From contig JAKNDB010000087.1 of NCBI GenBank assembly GCA_024305405.1, positions 4,466,501-4,530,500 on the forward strand: 64,000 nucleotides of DNA, given 5' to 3'. Shown in pieces: positions 11,701 to 25,706 of the stretch (position 1 is its first letter; each line of letters starts with the position of its first letter). The position numbers and the translations under genes were made by a program. The notes beneath the pieces were generated by a model that saw nothing but the letters and a program-made list of their open reading frames with translations, was not told the DNA's origin and searched no databases. The DNA comes from Dirofilaria immitis. Its lineage: Eukaryota; Nematoda; Chromadorea; Rhabditida; Onchocercidae.

Positions 11701-14700
11701 AAGTATCAAATATAAAAGTTATATCAAGTTATCAAAAATAAGCAGTTAAAATTTAACCAATATGTATGAAACGATTGCCAAAAAGTCTTGAAGTTGGAAA
11801 TCACTTCAAGAAAATTCATAAATTTATTGCCTCCAAGATCATTTATTTTGCTAAACTTTAACTATACAACGATTTTTACAGCCTTAAATATAACATTTAT
11901 CAAAACTACTAGTGGCATCATTTGATTTTGAATCTTAGTCCATTAACCAATACACAAAAAGAAGAGGGAAAAGATGGGCAAAAATAATGAGAATTATTAT
12001 TGCATGAGCTCTTAAAGGAAGCATCGATATTTCAATAGAATTAACGAAGAGAGTATAACTAAAGTATTTCTTTTGTGTTTTTCAAAATATCTTCACTGTC
12101 TTCTTATTGTCTGAAACTTCTCGTAATTGAGGTTTCAACTACTTAAATATAGTTTGGATAGAATCAGAGAGCAACAAAAAGTCAAATTGTACAAATGTTT
12201 GCACACTTTTCCAATCTAGTTTTGCTGATAATTCCGAAAGTCAATGAATGATCTTTCTGTGTAGTGTTCTCAGTTCTTTTCTCTTCCTTTAGCAAATTTC
12301 TCCATTCTCACAATAGAAAAACAAGCCATATATACATTTTTTTTCTGATATTTAAAGAGCCAAAACAAAAAGAGATCTCATTTTGTCAAAATTTGCTTTT
12401 TTTAAGAGCAGAATAAGCGATTCTTCCAGACATGTCTCTCGAACTCCTTCCTCATTTTCATAACTTCAGAACAATGGAATAATTGATGCATTAAGAAAAA
12501 CATATCTAAAAATTGAAATCTATTTAATTAGCAAAGTCCATTAGGTAAGACTTATGAAATCTATTCAAATTAACAAGGTCGCAAATTTTAAGTTTGAGAT
12601 TTAATAGGTTTGCTAGAATTGAAAAAACAGACAAACAAATGATATTGCTCAAGTTATAAAAAGGCATGCTTAGATCTTAAATGAATCTTAGCTTCGTAAA
12701 AATTAAATTTCCTGAAGAAAATGAAATTAAAGAAAAAAAATGTAATAGCTACAAGAAAGCACTAGTGAATGTGAAGAGAAATATCTCGAGAAAGAAAACT
12801 ATCCATTATGGAAAAATTTTTCCAATCTTTTTTTTCATGCAAAATTTTTAGAAGGAAGAAATTAGAATTTACTTTTTACGAAACATTCTTCTTTGATATT
12901 TTAAATATGGAAATTAAATCAATTCAATTGAAAAGGAAAAGGAAGAATTATCCAACATAACACCTGATACAAATGCATTTTCATATTACTTAGCAATAAG
13001 CCGTTCAGTTCTGAAATTTTCGAAGAAATGAATAGAGGATTTTTTAAAATGAAATGAACTTTAACCCACAATTGTTAACATTCGTTATTTATGACTTTTA
13101 AAACGAAGAATTCTCATTTGAAACCATATTTCATCTTTTTAGGTAATCTGAAAAAGATCGAAGCACAATTAGTTCATTCATGATAGATAAATAAGATAAA
13201 CTTTAGTACATGCAATATTACCTCAAAGATGGTATTTTATTTTTCTTCTCTCTTCATTCATTTATATCGCCATTTAAACTCTTTTCCTCAATTAAAAAAT
13301 GAATAGAAAAATTGTAATTAAAAAATAAATGATATTCTGAGAATTCTCTGAAGTATATTCTGAGCTTCTTTCCCGTTTTTGGCATATCGATTATGATATA
13401 TATGAGAAAAGAGTGCAATAGAAAATGATTTATAAGAATAAATATAAGAAGCGAATCTTGTTTAATACTAATTTTCCTTCTCTTTTTAATTCATTTTAAT
13501 TTTTGATGATAGTTTCATCGATGGAAACAAAAAACACATAAATAGTGAATAATGAAAACCTATTGCTTTTGGAAAAAATAAGATATTATTTTGTTAAGAA
13601 CTGATAAAGAAGAAATACATACATGAAGCGGTAATCATCTATTTGTAACTGAATATTTTAACAAATATTTCTGAAGTTATAATTGAGGATTCTGTCAAAA
13701 TTGCAACTGATGGAATTATTTTTCAAAACGTACTTCTCCAGGAATTTCCTTTTAAATTGTATACTGCAAAAAATTTATTTCAAAAAAAGCAAACTCATTA
13801 GGTTAGATCGGGTTTATTGTTTTGCGTATATCCAATAGCGAGATTGACGGATAATTTTGGAACCATAAACTCTAATCTCCAAAATACCAATCAATTTTGA
13901 AAAATTTTAGAAATCCAAGTTTGCTCATTATTTTAATATTTAAATTGTCATAAAACTTTGTATTTTCAATTGAAATTTTTGAAAATACATTTTATTATTT
14001 TCTATTAGAAATTTCAAGGAGAGTATAAAAATGTATGATATTGCTCGTGAAATAAGGAATCAAAGACAAAATAGCAATAAGATATAACGAAAAAGAATTC
14101 ATCCTGTATTTTAAATATGTGCGGCGCATCGCTGCGTATGTTTTCAAAGTTCTGAGCAAGTTAAAAAGCTAAATGTTGGCTGATTAATTTTTATCAGTTG
14201 GCAGTTTCAGCAAACAGAACTAGTAATTGGACAAGCTAAGAACTGCAGCGTTTGAGTTAGAATAGTCAAAAAAATTTCCTACCCATAAGGTTTCATGAAA
14301 GGCATTGGATGTACAATTTAGCGAAGTTGCAAAACCATTAAAAAGTGTAATAACCCAACTGTCAAGTCAATTATTCCCGAGAATGGATGGATTTTCAAAA
14401 GGAAACTTATACTGACCATTCTCGACAGACTGAATCTTATCAATAAATACAAAGGCTATCTCATAAAATAAATTTTTGAATACGAATGTGTTGTGTTCTA
14501 ATTAAATTGATCGAAGCATGAAAAACAAGAGAAATCTTGATCAACGGGCATGCGATCAAAAGACTTTGTATTTTTTTTTCGAAACTGTGACTAATAAAAG
14601 ATTCTTCGCTTCTTCACTCAAATCATATTTTAGCTCCTTAAAAATTATTAAAATTTGCATCATTTTCTCTTCTCATATATTTAATTCCATAAATACATTA

Positions 14701-17700
14701 TTTCATTATTTGATTCTGCAGCTATTATATTTAGAAAAATCGTTATAATTCTTCAGAGGTTATTTACTTTATTTTATACTTTATTTTTATATATCTAATT
14801 TTTTCAAGTGCCAAAACATTTCTACATGTAAATTGATATTTACTAAGATTTAAAAACACAAACAATGAGAATCATAAAAGAAATTTTTCGTAAATTTTCA
14901 TAATTAAATTCTTCTTAAGTAAAACTTTGAACTAAGCATATGACGACTTTTGTGTCTTTCACTGATATCGAAAAATATAATAAAATGTTGAAGTCATTCA
15001 AACAGTAAGTTTTGTATATTTTCATGAAGCGAAAGTCAATGAAGTTGTCCTCATGGAACAATTCTTAAAATCTAATATCTTATTACCGCCGTAAGAAAAA
15101 TATTTTGTATATTTGACTATGTTTATCACAGCACTGGTAAATTTCACCTAATGATTTTTGCTTTACTGATGTCAGATTCAGGCAAAAACGAAGAAGAATA
15201 TTAATAGTTTGTAATTACCTTTTAGAATTATTATAAGATATATACGAATTTAAAATATCATAAAATATTATGGATTTAAAATAAAGTATTTATTGCAAAT
15301 CGATTTGCATCCTGAGTTTGATCGTTTAAAAATTTGTGGAAAGATTACGTAGCCAAAAATAAATTAAAAAAGCTTTCTGCACAAATGATTTTACGAAAGA
15401 TCTAACAGAAGCAAGAATTATCTACATATGAAAGCTTCATATAACTTTATCATAATACAACATTATCATTGATATTCATTTAAAGATGATTGCGAATGAT
15501 TGTATGCAAGAAAAAAAGAAAAAACGAACCGCAATTTATTCGGCAAAATGATTATGATCAATGAAACTGAATAGCTAACGTTAACAGTCATTGAGAAACA
15601 TTTTTATTGCTTCTTTTTGTTCATTTATCTCGAATCTGTAATAGATTGAAATGATGTACAAGGAAAATCACGAAAACAAGATTAATTTAGGATAAACTTA
15701 AGTTGCACAGTACTGATTCGATTTAATCAAATATAAGCCATTTTAAACTTTGTGAATTTCAACTACCCATTGAAATGAGTTCAAAATTGGTTCAAACACA
15801 GGAATAATAAGGAAATATATTCCAAGGTCAAGATAATTTATTGATTTTGAATAAAAGAAATTAATCGGCTTAGGTTGAATTTTGTTAGCAACAAGACGGA
15901 GTGGAATTCGAATATTGCTCTGAGCACCCGTTCTGCTTTCAAAAGGTTTATTTTCAAATGAGAATCATTCTTTTCTTCCCTCACAATGCATCATTAACGA
16001 AGTTTCATTTTTATTTGTTTCATAGATCATAAATTGTTTCTTTTGTTAGTAGTCATTATGGAATTCAGTTTTATAAAAAAGAAAACAATAATTCCTATCT
16101 TATAGCGAGTAAAGATGAAAAAGCGATAGAAAGATCATTTCTAATTGAAAGACAGCTCACAAAACTTTAATTCCGTGAAGTTGTGGTGATGTTTACCAAA
16201 CCTTAAGAATAATACCAATGTTTATCCTGACGCGAAGGATTAATCTCTTTTGTTTATGGCAAGCAGATTATGTTATTTTGGCTTCTGGACCTTCTGTTAA
16301 GGATACTTTACAAATCGAACTTTTTCTGAGGGTACAGCTAAATAGTACGTATGATTCCACGTTTTATCAACTTTCAGGAAATAAATAATTTGCTATGAAA
16401 ATAAAACTTCTTTCAAAACCCCACTTTTCTAAATTTATTAAGCTAATTAATATCCTGCAAATGGAGTTGCAAAACGAGAGAAAGAACTTTTTGTAAAAAA
16501 TGGACCAAGATTTCATAAAGTACAAAAATTTCCATAAAAAGTACGACAAATTCAGAAAGAAGAAAATTCAGCGTAAATATTGAATAAGAAGTTAGAGAAT
16601 GAAGTGCAGCAAAAATTCAGGGAAAATTTCCTCCGATCACGTGATTATTTTATGAGTGAGAACTGTTTTTGTCCCTGAAAGCAAAAGAAATGAAATAAAA
16701 CGCTTTACACACTATCAGCTCATCTTTAAGGTTTACCAACTGACAAAAGCTTGTGTTTCATAAAATCTTAATGAAGTTATGAAAACTGTTGATGAGTGAA
16801 AACTTGTATGGCGGAGAAAACAGGAAACTTTTATCGTAGAATATGGAACTAATTTGGAAAAGGAAAAAAATTTATTTTTCTAGGAAAGTATGAGCTTGTC
16901 AATTTCATTATTCCTATAGAGTGATACTCAACTTTTAATATAGAAATGGAGACGCTTAGTAGAATGAATGTACTGTTTTACAAGTTGGGAATTTTTTACA
17001 ATGTTTAAGTTTTACAAATTAGTCAATAAAAATTTAATTAATTCCAATATTAAAAAATCAAATAATTTTCACGCAAAATATGCTTTCTGTTTATAATATT
17101 TTCAGGACCGATCAATGTTTCCTTTAACAGTCGGGATTATTTACTGAAAGCATTCTTAAACGGCTTACTTGTAGAAATAGGAACAATTCGACTTTAACAT
17201 TTAAATGTCTCGAACTAAATCCTTTTGAAATAATTTATTTGGAATTCTTGGATATAACATTCAAAACAATATCAAAATAGACTAAAGCAAAATTTATCAA
17301 AAAACCATCAAATAAGAATATCAAATAAAAATGCCACAATTTGTAACAGGAAATAATTAAAAACAATATAACACTAGACAAAATAGATGATTGTTATTAA
17401 TTATCAAGAGAATAAAAAACGAAATAAGCAAATTGGCAATCATGAAGATGGATTTCTTCTTAATTCACAGAAGGAATTAATTTCAATTAAAACCAGAAAT
17501 AAGATAGTAATAAAAAAAAAAGAAAAGACATTTCTCGCTTTTCAGTTAGAAATCAGCATTTCTGGTTGAATAAAAGTTAGATCACTTATTCATTTGCAAA
17601 AACCATCAATTACTCTATGAAATTTCAAGGCAATCAAAACACACTTCACAGCATTCAAATTATTGAAAGAAAAAACAAATAAATAATCTTATAAATTTTC

Positions 17701-18932
17701 GAAAATTAAATGTACATTTACATAGATTGTACTACATATGTAATCTAACATAGCCTTCCTAACATTTGTAAAAATATTCAACTGTTTAATTTTCGGATCA
17801 AAGCGCATTTAAAAGGAACTTAAGTATTTCCAGAAATGTTTTGAGAAAAAATCAGAAAACATGTCTGGATATAACTCGCTGATTCTCTTGCGTGAAAAAA
17901 AGACTCTAAAAAAGATATAAAACTGAAAATACTGATATAAAAGGAAAAATTACAGAAACGTCTATTCTAAATAAATTTTTCAAAATCCAATCCGTCCCGA
18001 AATGACAGTACCATTCACAAAATATTATTTGAACAAATTAGTATATTATTAGTGTAGGCCTACACTAGACTTTAATTCTACTTTGATAAACGTATGAAAC
18101 GGATCTTTTGGCATTTAAATATTACACATCACTAATAATATTTATTTTTTAGAATGCAAAAGAAACCAACATTTGATTGAAAAACGAGTAAGCAGACCAA
18201 ATCATACTGCTTTAAAATAATACCGATATTCTAAATCATAAAAGAAACTATCCAATCATTAATGATCAACCATTTTAATTTTAATGAAGAAGAGTCCATA
18301 AGAACCTATTGATGATTTCGACAAATTCATGATTCTCAATTTAATCAAGATGACTGCATCGTTCATCTCACTATTTAGCATCAGATCCAACTTGCTACTA
18401 ACAATCCATATTTCAATGACTTCACTTCCTGAACTAAGTTTTAAGTAATAATTTAAAAAGAAAAAACCAAACGTGAACAAAGACTAACTTAAGTTAATTT
18501 TTGGTCCAAAACTTTTAGAAACTTATTGTCATTACAATAATATCTATTATTGTCAGTTTTGAATTGAAAAAAATTAAAAAGTCACTCAATCAAATGCAAA
18601 TTTCATTGGAAGCCTATATGGTTTAGCGTTTAGTTTCTTAATCTAAAATAATTATTAAGATAAAGCTGAAGAAATTTCTTGGCGAAATTTTCCGAAAAGT
18701 TTCTGAATTTAATAAGTAAATAGAATAGAAACAAGAACTTGAAGAAGAATGTTGCATATCACAATTTTAAATTTCCGGAAAAATAATGATTGCAACAGAA
18801 CATCACAATTTGAATAATTTACAAAAACGATTGAGAAAATATCGCAAAAATGAAATTTAAAAAAAAAGGAAAACAACTTGAAATAATTTGCTAGAGAGAA
18901 TTTTTTTGAGTTTGAAGAATTATATCCGCTTT
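8793..18932. other. 10-kb stretch without recognisable genes
   Basis: No exon chains or protein motifs were seen on either strand; the open frames here are short and unlike any family I know. The plus strand is clearly A-rich over most of it: in sampled 60-base lines A is about 27-33 and T about 11-18, with occasional exceptions. This resembles the antisense of the T-rich introns typical of minus-strand nematode genes, so part may be transcribed leftwards, for example as a 5' UTR intron of the channel gene. Confidence 0.45.
8799..8808 (-). promoter_or_regulatory. 3' splice acceptor just before the K+ channel start
   Basis: The minus strand reads AATTTCCAG six bases before the ATG at 8792. 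Such an acceptor this close to the start, with no upstream coding exon, fits spliced-leader trans-splicing or the end of a 5' UTR intron. The sequence alone cannot distinguish these. Confidence 0.5.
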
Positions 18933-21900
18933 TCAGTCAGTTTTCTTGCTTGCTTTCAATTTGGATTGTGAGAATGATACTGATGTTGATAGAGATTCCG
19001 CCTTCTGAATTTCAGTATCCTGGAAACTTTCACCAAATTCGTTGATCCGTGACTTATCCACTGGATAAAGATAACGCTGGTAGAGATAAATGAGAAAGAC
19101 TACGTCATCGCGGAAACAAGCAACACGATGAGATGTCGGCATTGTTATAATAAATGCAAACATATCGTCTATGAAAGTATTGAATGCCTGCAATTAATTG
19201 CTTAGTTTAAAATCATTCCTATACTTCGGAATCCAATATTTTTAAAACATACAGAAGTAGCAAGACAAGAATTAAATGGAATTTGAATACTAAGAAAAAC
19301 AGACTTATCATGCACAAGCAAACTTTAAAACAATTCAAAGATTTTTTTAAAAAATTCATAAGCCTCTTATTTAAATCTTGAAGAATCTGATGAAGAAATG
19401 CAAAATATTTTATAAGCTAATTATGATCATCTATTCGTAATGTTAGACTGTATCTTTGTAAATATTTTTAAAACATACAGAAGTAGCAAGACAAGAATTA
19501 AATGGAATTTGAATACTAAGAAAAACAGACTTATCATGCACAAGCAAACTTTAAAACAATTCAAAAATTTTTTTTAAAAATTCATAAGCCTCTTATTTAA
19601 ATCTTGAAGAATCTGATGAAGAAATGCAAAATATTTTATAAGCTAATTATGATCATCTATTCGTAATGTTAGACTGTATCTTTGTAAATATTTTTAAAAC
19701 ATACAGAAGTAGCAAGACAAGAATTAAATGGAATTTGAATACTAAGAAAAACAGACTTATCATGCACAAGCAAACTTTAAAACAATTCAAAAATTTTTTT
19801 TAAAAATTCATAAGCCTCTTACTTAAATCTTGAAGAATCTGATGAAGAAATACAAAATATTTTATAAGCTAATTATGATCATCTATTCGTAATGTTAGAC
19901 TGTATCTGGAAATAACAAAAAATAAAACATTTGGCTAAAATTACACTTGAAAAAAATCAAGACGTCTTCAAACTAAAAGTAGAGGATGATAAAAAGAATC
20001 AATAAAAAAGAAATGTGTGATGTAAACGATCAACCACGCTCCGAGCAAAGTTTAGATATTTTCTATATAACGACGAAGAAATGAAGTAAACTATTATTGC
20101 TATACAAAAACTTCATAAATTTTTTTCGACTTATACACTTTTAAATTTATATTTACAATCAACTTTTTTTCCGTTTTCCTATAATTCTACCTCATCCATT
20201 TCTCTCGCCTAACTTTGTCTCGAACCATTCCAAAGTTTTCATTAGAAACTTGCTCCTCAACAAAAATTTTTATTACAAATCTTCTAAGCACTTATTTCAT
20301 TCTCACAGCCAATTACATAAACGTGACTCACTTTATACATAAAGGTTCTCCATGGAAGATGAGCGACTGATTTCATACGATAATTAACAAATAACTGTGG
20401 TAGCATAAATAAAAATCCGAATGCATATACACCGTTAGCCATACACTGAATTATCCAACTATACCATGATTTATGTGGAATGTAAGTCAAGCTGAAATAA
20501 TCACATTTGAATAGAATAGTTCATAATTAAATTATTATCTAAATTTTACGTTAGAACTTTAAATTCTCAAACTAAGAATGAATTTCAAAAACATCATATT
20601 CAGATGAATGACAGATTATAAGCAATACCTATAAATGGCGCCACCTATGCACAGGGGTATAAGTAGAAAAGTGAGGTATTTCATTGCTTCTGAATCAAAT
20701 GATTCTGTTTCTAGTTCTGCTGCAGTGGAAGTTCCAAATCGAAAATACGGTATGCCCCTTGACCATTGAATTGAAATCTGCGATAACATACGAAATCATA
20801 CTGCATTTATTTTCATACTAACAAACACTTAACTTGAATCGAAAAATTTCAAAAATAACGGTTTATTTTTGTCAGTAAATATGAAATAAGGTATGACGAA
20901 TACATATAAACAGTGGTCTCACTTCGAAAAACTCAATGGGATACACAGTAGTTAATTTCTTTTCGATTTCTTAGTTCAGACACATAATCATATTTATCCT
21001 TGGAATACCACAATAGTCAATTACTTTTGGAAAATAGATTTCCATGGAAAATTTTGTTTCTTGCATTTCCAAAATATCAAAAAGAGTTATAATGTTCAAA
21101 TGCAAGAATGAAAATTTTTTAAATGAAAATCATACACAGATAAATCATTACTTTGGCAGATTTCGTTACTTTCCAATATTCAATAATGCAACCAACAGCA
21201 GAGGGAATTGTTACTATAAGGCTTGTTTCTTCGTCGAGAAGATAAAAAAATATCACTGATTGACTGAATGAACGCCATAACACAGTTCTGAAAACAAATG
21301 AAAAATAGCTGCAGAGGAAAGGCTTCGGATTTCTACTGAAGTTGTTTTCCATTAACCAGTATTATAAAAATCTTAACCTCATTTTTTTAATTAAAGAAAC
21401 TTATTTCCTCAACATCAAGAACACATCTGATCAAGTGTTTAAAAAAGCAATGCTTTTAACCTCGTCGATAGACCGACCATACTTTACGATTTCGCCAAAA
21501 CGTTACGTCATTTTTGAATGCAAGAATATCAAACAATATATGCAAAGCAGCGACAAATATTGTTACTGCCAAGAAGTAGAAATTCGTGCCCACAAATATT
21601 TCTTTTACCTACAAAGATCCAAAATAACTGGAAGCAAGTAAAAATTATAGAATCTATAAGAAGAAAGTTTTCAAATTCATAAGTCAATGAATTTACAATG
21701 GAAAAATATACCGACAACCAACCTCGTCAACATCTTTATCGGTAAAACCCATTCGCTTTAGCTGAGCAAGAGAAGCTTGAGCAGTAACCAGTAAGCGCAA
21801 CTTACCAATGGATATCGGACGATATTGAATCTTCATCATGACGTTTTGTTGTTCCGGTTCTATCTATTCAACAAACAAATTATTTATAACAACTTTTACA

Positions 21901-23913
21901 TTTAGAGGAAAAAATATTTTCTCTCACAACTCTTGATAAAGAATTTTGGCTAAAAACCTAGTGAGAATAAACCCAACCTGTATTAGATCTTTGGTAAGAA
22001 AACTCAATTCATCGATATAAAATATTGGCCAGTAGTATGTTTGACCTTCTGAAACATTCAAAAAAAAAACATTGTTTGTCCTGATTACTGAAGACAATAT
22101 AATGAATATTTTGCCATTAATTACTTATATAGGACGATTAAATGTGCAGCTGAGCAATATATTACCAGTACAAAGAAAACTTGGTTTTTTTTATATCATG
22201 ATGCAATGAAAATGAAATACATAAATATTAGTACTGGCGAAACTTAACAATTTAAGAATCAATAACTACCTTTGTGGAAAAACTGCATATGCTGATAGAT
22301 TTCACCAGGAAGACTGTATAAATCAAATTTAAGTGATTCAGCAACAATTGTTAATGGTAGTTTACTGTGAAAATGTGTGACTGGAATTCCTTCTTCACGT
22401 AACTGAGAAGAATAAAATTTCTATTTTTCAATTTTTGTCAGCAATAAGGAATAAAAATAAATTCTCTAAAATTTTGATATAGTTTTCATATTCAATAAAA
22501 AAATCATTAAAATACTTTCGCAAACTATTTCATTATTATGGGAGGACGCTAATGAAATATTATTGAAAGGAGAAAATGAAATGAACCTGATCTACAGATC
22601 TGCTAGTTTCTTTGTTCCTCTTTCGTCTCTCTTCGGCTTCAGTAATCAGTCGAAATGTTTCCGCTTGAGGAATTTGGTATGCTGTTACGCGAACAGTTTG
22701 TATTATTTGCCAAGATGCCTGCAAGACTCAATCTCAACATATGAATGTCTAGTTTATTTAAAATGATATTTATCCATTTGGAGGACTAATTAAATTGCAG
22801 TGTTACATATTAAATTAAGAAATAAATAAACCAATTCATTTTTAACTCCAAATCATCGATTAATAATCAATGGACTAAGGAAAAGACTATGCCGTTAAGA
22901 TTCATTTATGCAAAACTTTATCATCTTGTACTCTTTAGACGTTATTGAAGTGAAGACGCCCTAATTATTGAAATTCGAGACCCTATGTATATTCGGATAA
23001 ATGTTATGTACTTGATAAGGATCCTGATGCTTATGCTCCTGGGAAGCAAAAAACAGTGCAGATATAATGAGCCATTGTTGCGTGTATGTTCCGGAAGATC
23101 CACATGCACCTGACGTGAAAACTATTAATGAAGTAAAGAAATAAAAAATGAATTCGCTGTGTTGAAAAGCAAAAAATATCTTAATAAACTGTCCCCGTTA
23201 AACAAGAAAAAATAGAATTACTGAATAAAAAGCAAAATTGCATTAGCTAGCGATTAACAACTGTTATTTTCTACCCACTAATTAGAAACTTTTAAAAGTT
23301 GTAATAATTTAGGTTTTTAGAAATATCAAGTCTTACTTCTCTTTCCATGATTTCATCGATATCCAAGAATGCTATCTGATGAATTATTTTCCCGTAATTT
23401 TCTTTGGCACGAGAATTCACCGACGCATAAATACGAAATTGCAACAGCGGCCATTCTCCACTTACTACATCTCTTTGAATCATTGGCTGAAATGAATTAA
23501 GTAAGCCTAAAAATTATTTCACTCTATTATTTTTTACTTCCTATTCAGTATACTTGAAAATTCAACTTAATCTGAAAAACTGAGCCTTCTACAAATCAAT
23601 GATAATAATGAATTCGAATGCCCCAAAATATAAAGTGAAGATTCTATTTCCTATATAATGCTTTTCATCGAGAATGATTTAACGAAATCAAACAGAAAAC
23701 AGTCAGTACCACTCAAATTCCGGGATAAGAGAATCTCACTGAAAAAGTTTTTTGACGAGAAAAAAGCATGAAACTAACAATCAAGCAATCCTTGTCATCT
23801 TGATCTTGTCGGCACAGTGGTGGATGAAATAACGTGTAGATTGAATGCATCGAATGGGCAATATATATTATAAAGACAACTGTGACCACATTTGTTAAAG
23901 ACAGCTTAAGCAT
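18933..23913 (-). CDS. CLPTM1L: CLPTM1L (CRR9) ortholog, ER lipid scramblase, 12 exons
   Basis: Multipass ER membrane protein; the human protein is reported to scramble glucosaminyl-PI during GPI-anchor synthesis. Exons (minus): 23779-23913, 23337-23486, 23012-23109, 22587-22718, 22270-22402, 21978-22048, 21723-21863, 21461-21608, 21152-21287, 20629-20777, 20332-20491, 18933-19187; about 569 aa (human 538). Evidence: an N-terminal membrane anchor ([12 protein letters not shown]), the RNNGSLYLH motif, [29 protein letters not shown], then the C-terminal signature [75 protein letters not shown] and [15 protein letters not shown] and FIITMPTSH fit CLPTM1L rather than CLPTM1. Phases agree throughout if one base is restored in the A run 23048-23053 and one in the T run 21483-21485. 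The last intron holds the 226-bp tandem repeat. Confidence 0.95.
19236..19907. repeat. 226-bp minisatellite, three near-identical copies
   Basis: The unit beginning AATATTTTTAAAACATACAG starts at 19236, 19462 and 19688, a period of exactly 226 bases. The third copy is about six bases short. Only a few substitutions separate the copies (for example around the poly-A/T tract and in TTATTTAAATC versus TTACTTAAATC), so the expansion is recent. It sits in the last intron of CLPTM1L and contains no coding sequence. Confidence 0.97.
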
Positions 23914-25706
23914 ATTTTAAACTTTTTTCTAATATCTATTGAAAACTGAAATTTATTCAAGCAATTAAATGTATGAAAAGTAATTCTATTTATTAATAAA
24001 ATATAAATTAACTTATTCGTGAAGAATTTCGGCAATGGAATAAGCATTAATTATATTTTCATTATTTTCCTTGCGTTCCTACTAATCACGCCAGGTATAT
24101 TCACAGTCTAAAGTGAAAAATTCTGAATCGCAATAATCTATTCGGAGAGAGCAGTAAAAAGAATTCAATTTCTAAAAATTACAATGCAAGCGGAAGAAAA
24201 GCCAAGAGTCAACGTCGTGAATATACCCAATCAATTTCAGTCAAATTATAATTTGTGAAATAAAGTTCCCACAATAAAATTCATAAGAAATAAGCCCGAA
24301 CTAGCTGACTTATTTCAACTGGGAGGTAGTACCTGCAAACGCTGCATAAATCATCGGAAAATCAAGCAATTATATGAAAATATTACTATATATTTATGGC
24401 GGTAATTTTAATATACCATCTTACAAAATCCTTCTTCGAAATTTCCTACTAAAACTTATCTACATTTATAAATATTCGAGCAGCAGATCCACATCCGTAT
24501 CCAGAAAGCACAAAAATTTTAGAAAAATCGAAACTATTCATAAACTGACTTCTTTTTCGTAACAAACTGATTACTCTCCACGTCTTTAACATTTTTTTCA
24601 GCTTTCATAATCACTAAGAAAGTCTTCACTTTCCTGTTGAGTGATTGATGATATCCTTCATAATCGTGAGAAAACAATACGAATTTAATGAAAAGATTAA
24701 ATGAGAGTATCAATTCTTTAATTTTTATAACATGATTAGGTAAGATTTGTTAAAATCCTGAGTTAAACGCTGAAATGATACGCATTTTTTGTTATTATAA
24801 ATAATATTACAAACATATAAGAAAAAAAGGAAAATTTTAAAAAGAGAAAAGAGGAAAAATTTAAATAACAAATAATAGCTATACATAGAAAATCCATACT
24901 TTATTCAGAATACAAACATGAAAAGAATTGAGATTAATTCGTATAGGCCTTTGTACCAAAAATAACTATTTTGTCTAATATAATTAATTACTCCATGTTC
25001 CACTATTTTTCTTGATGATAAATTTTTGACACAATGATATTATTTCGAAACATTTGTATTAAAAAATTCCAGTAAAACAATATAATCAGAAGAGTTGCAT
25101 AATAATTTGATATTACTAAAAGCAGCAATCTTTGTGCCATCGATCATAAAAACGTGAAAATTATGACATTTGTAATATTGTGTAGTTGTAGTAAATGGTA
25201 AACAGGCATAAATTAGAGGGATGAATATATAAATGGACTATAGGTAAGACATGCATAGGGATGGTTAAACATGCATATACAAGACAAAAGAAATTATGCG
25301 ATGTATGCAAACCAATTTGTCGCGAATGATCAATTACAAATTTCATTCGCATGCAAATTAAAAATCTGAACACTTCGAAATATTTGAAAGACAACGATCG
25401 ATGAAAAACTGATTTTTCATTAAAATTGATTCTTTTCACCAGAACACGGTTGAAAGAACGATGTTATGATGCTACCACGTGTATTTTCTGAATTGCTCCT
25501 GAAATAAAAACTTAGTAGCCTTAAGAATCCATCTGTATTCCAATTTCAAAGGAAACAAATTTTTCGATTACAATAATATCAAATAAAAATGTAAAAATTT
25601 CATTAGGTTTTTTTCCAAATTCACGTACGCATCATCAAACTAGTGTGTAAAAAATATTCTTAGGATTTAAAAGAAGACAATAAAATTTGCATAACTGGAA
25701 CGGTAT
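23914..25706. other. Intergenic, CLPTM1L to RNASEH2A
   Basis: A 1.8-kb A+T-rich spacer between two minus-strand genes. A perfect 11-base inverted pair (GGTATATTCAC near 24093 and GTGAATATACC near 24220) is present. The 92-codon open frame at 25161-25439 (-) has no family resemblance and no splice partner, so I do not treat it as a gene. Confidence 0.5.

Noticed and set aside
25161..25439. 92-codon minus-strand open frame
   Set aside because: No motif, no splice partners, and it lies in a composition typical of the intergenic DNA.
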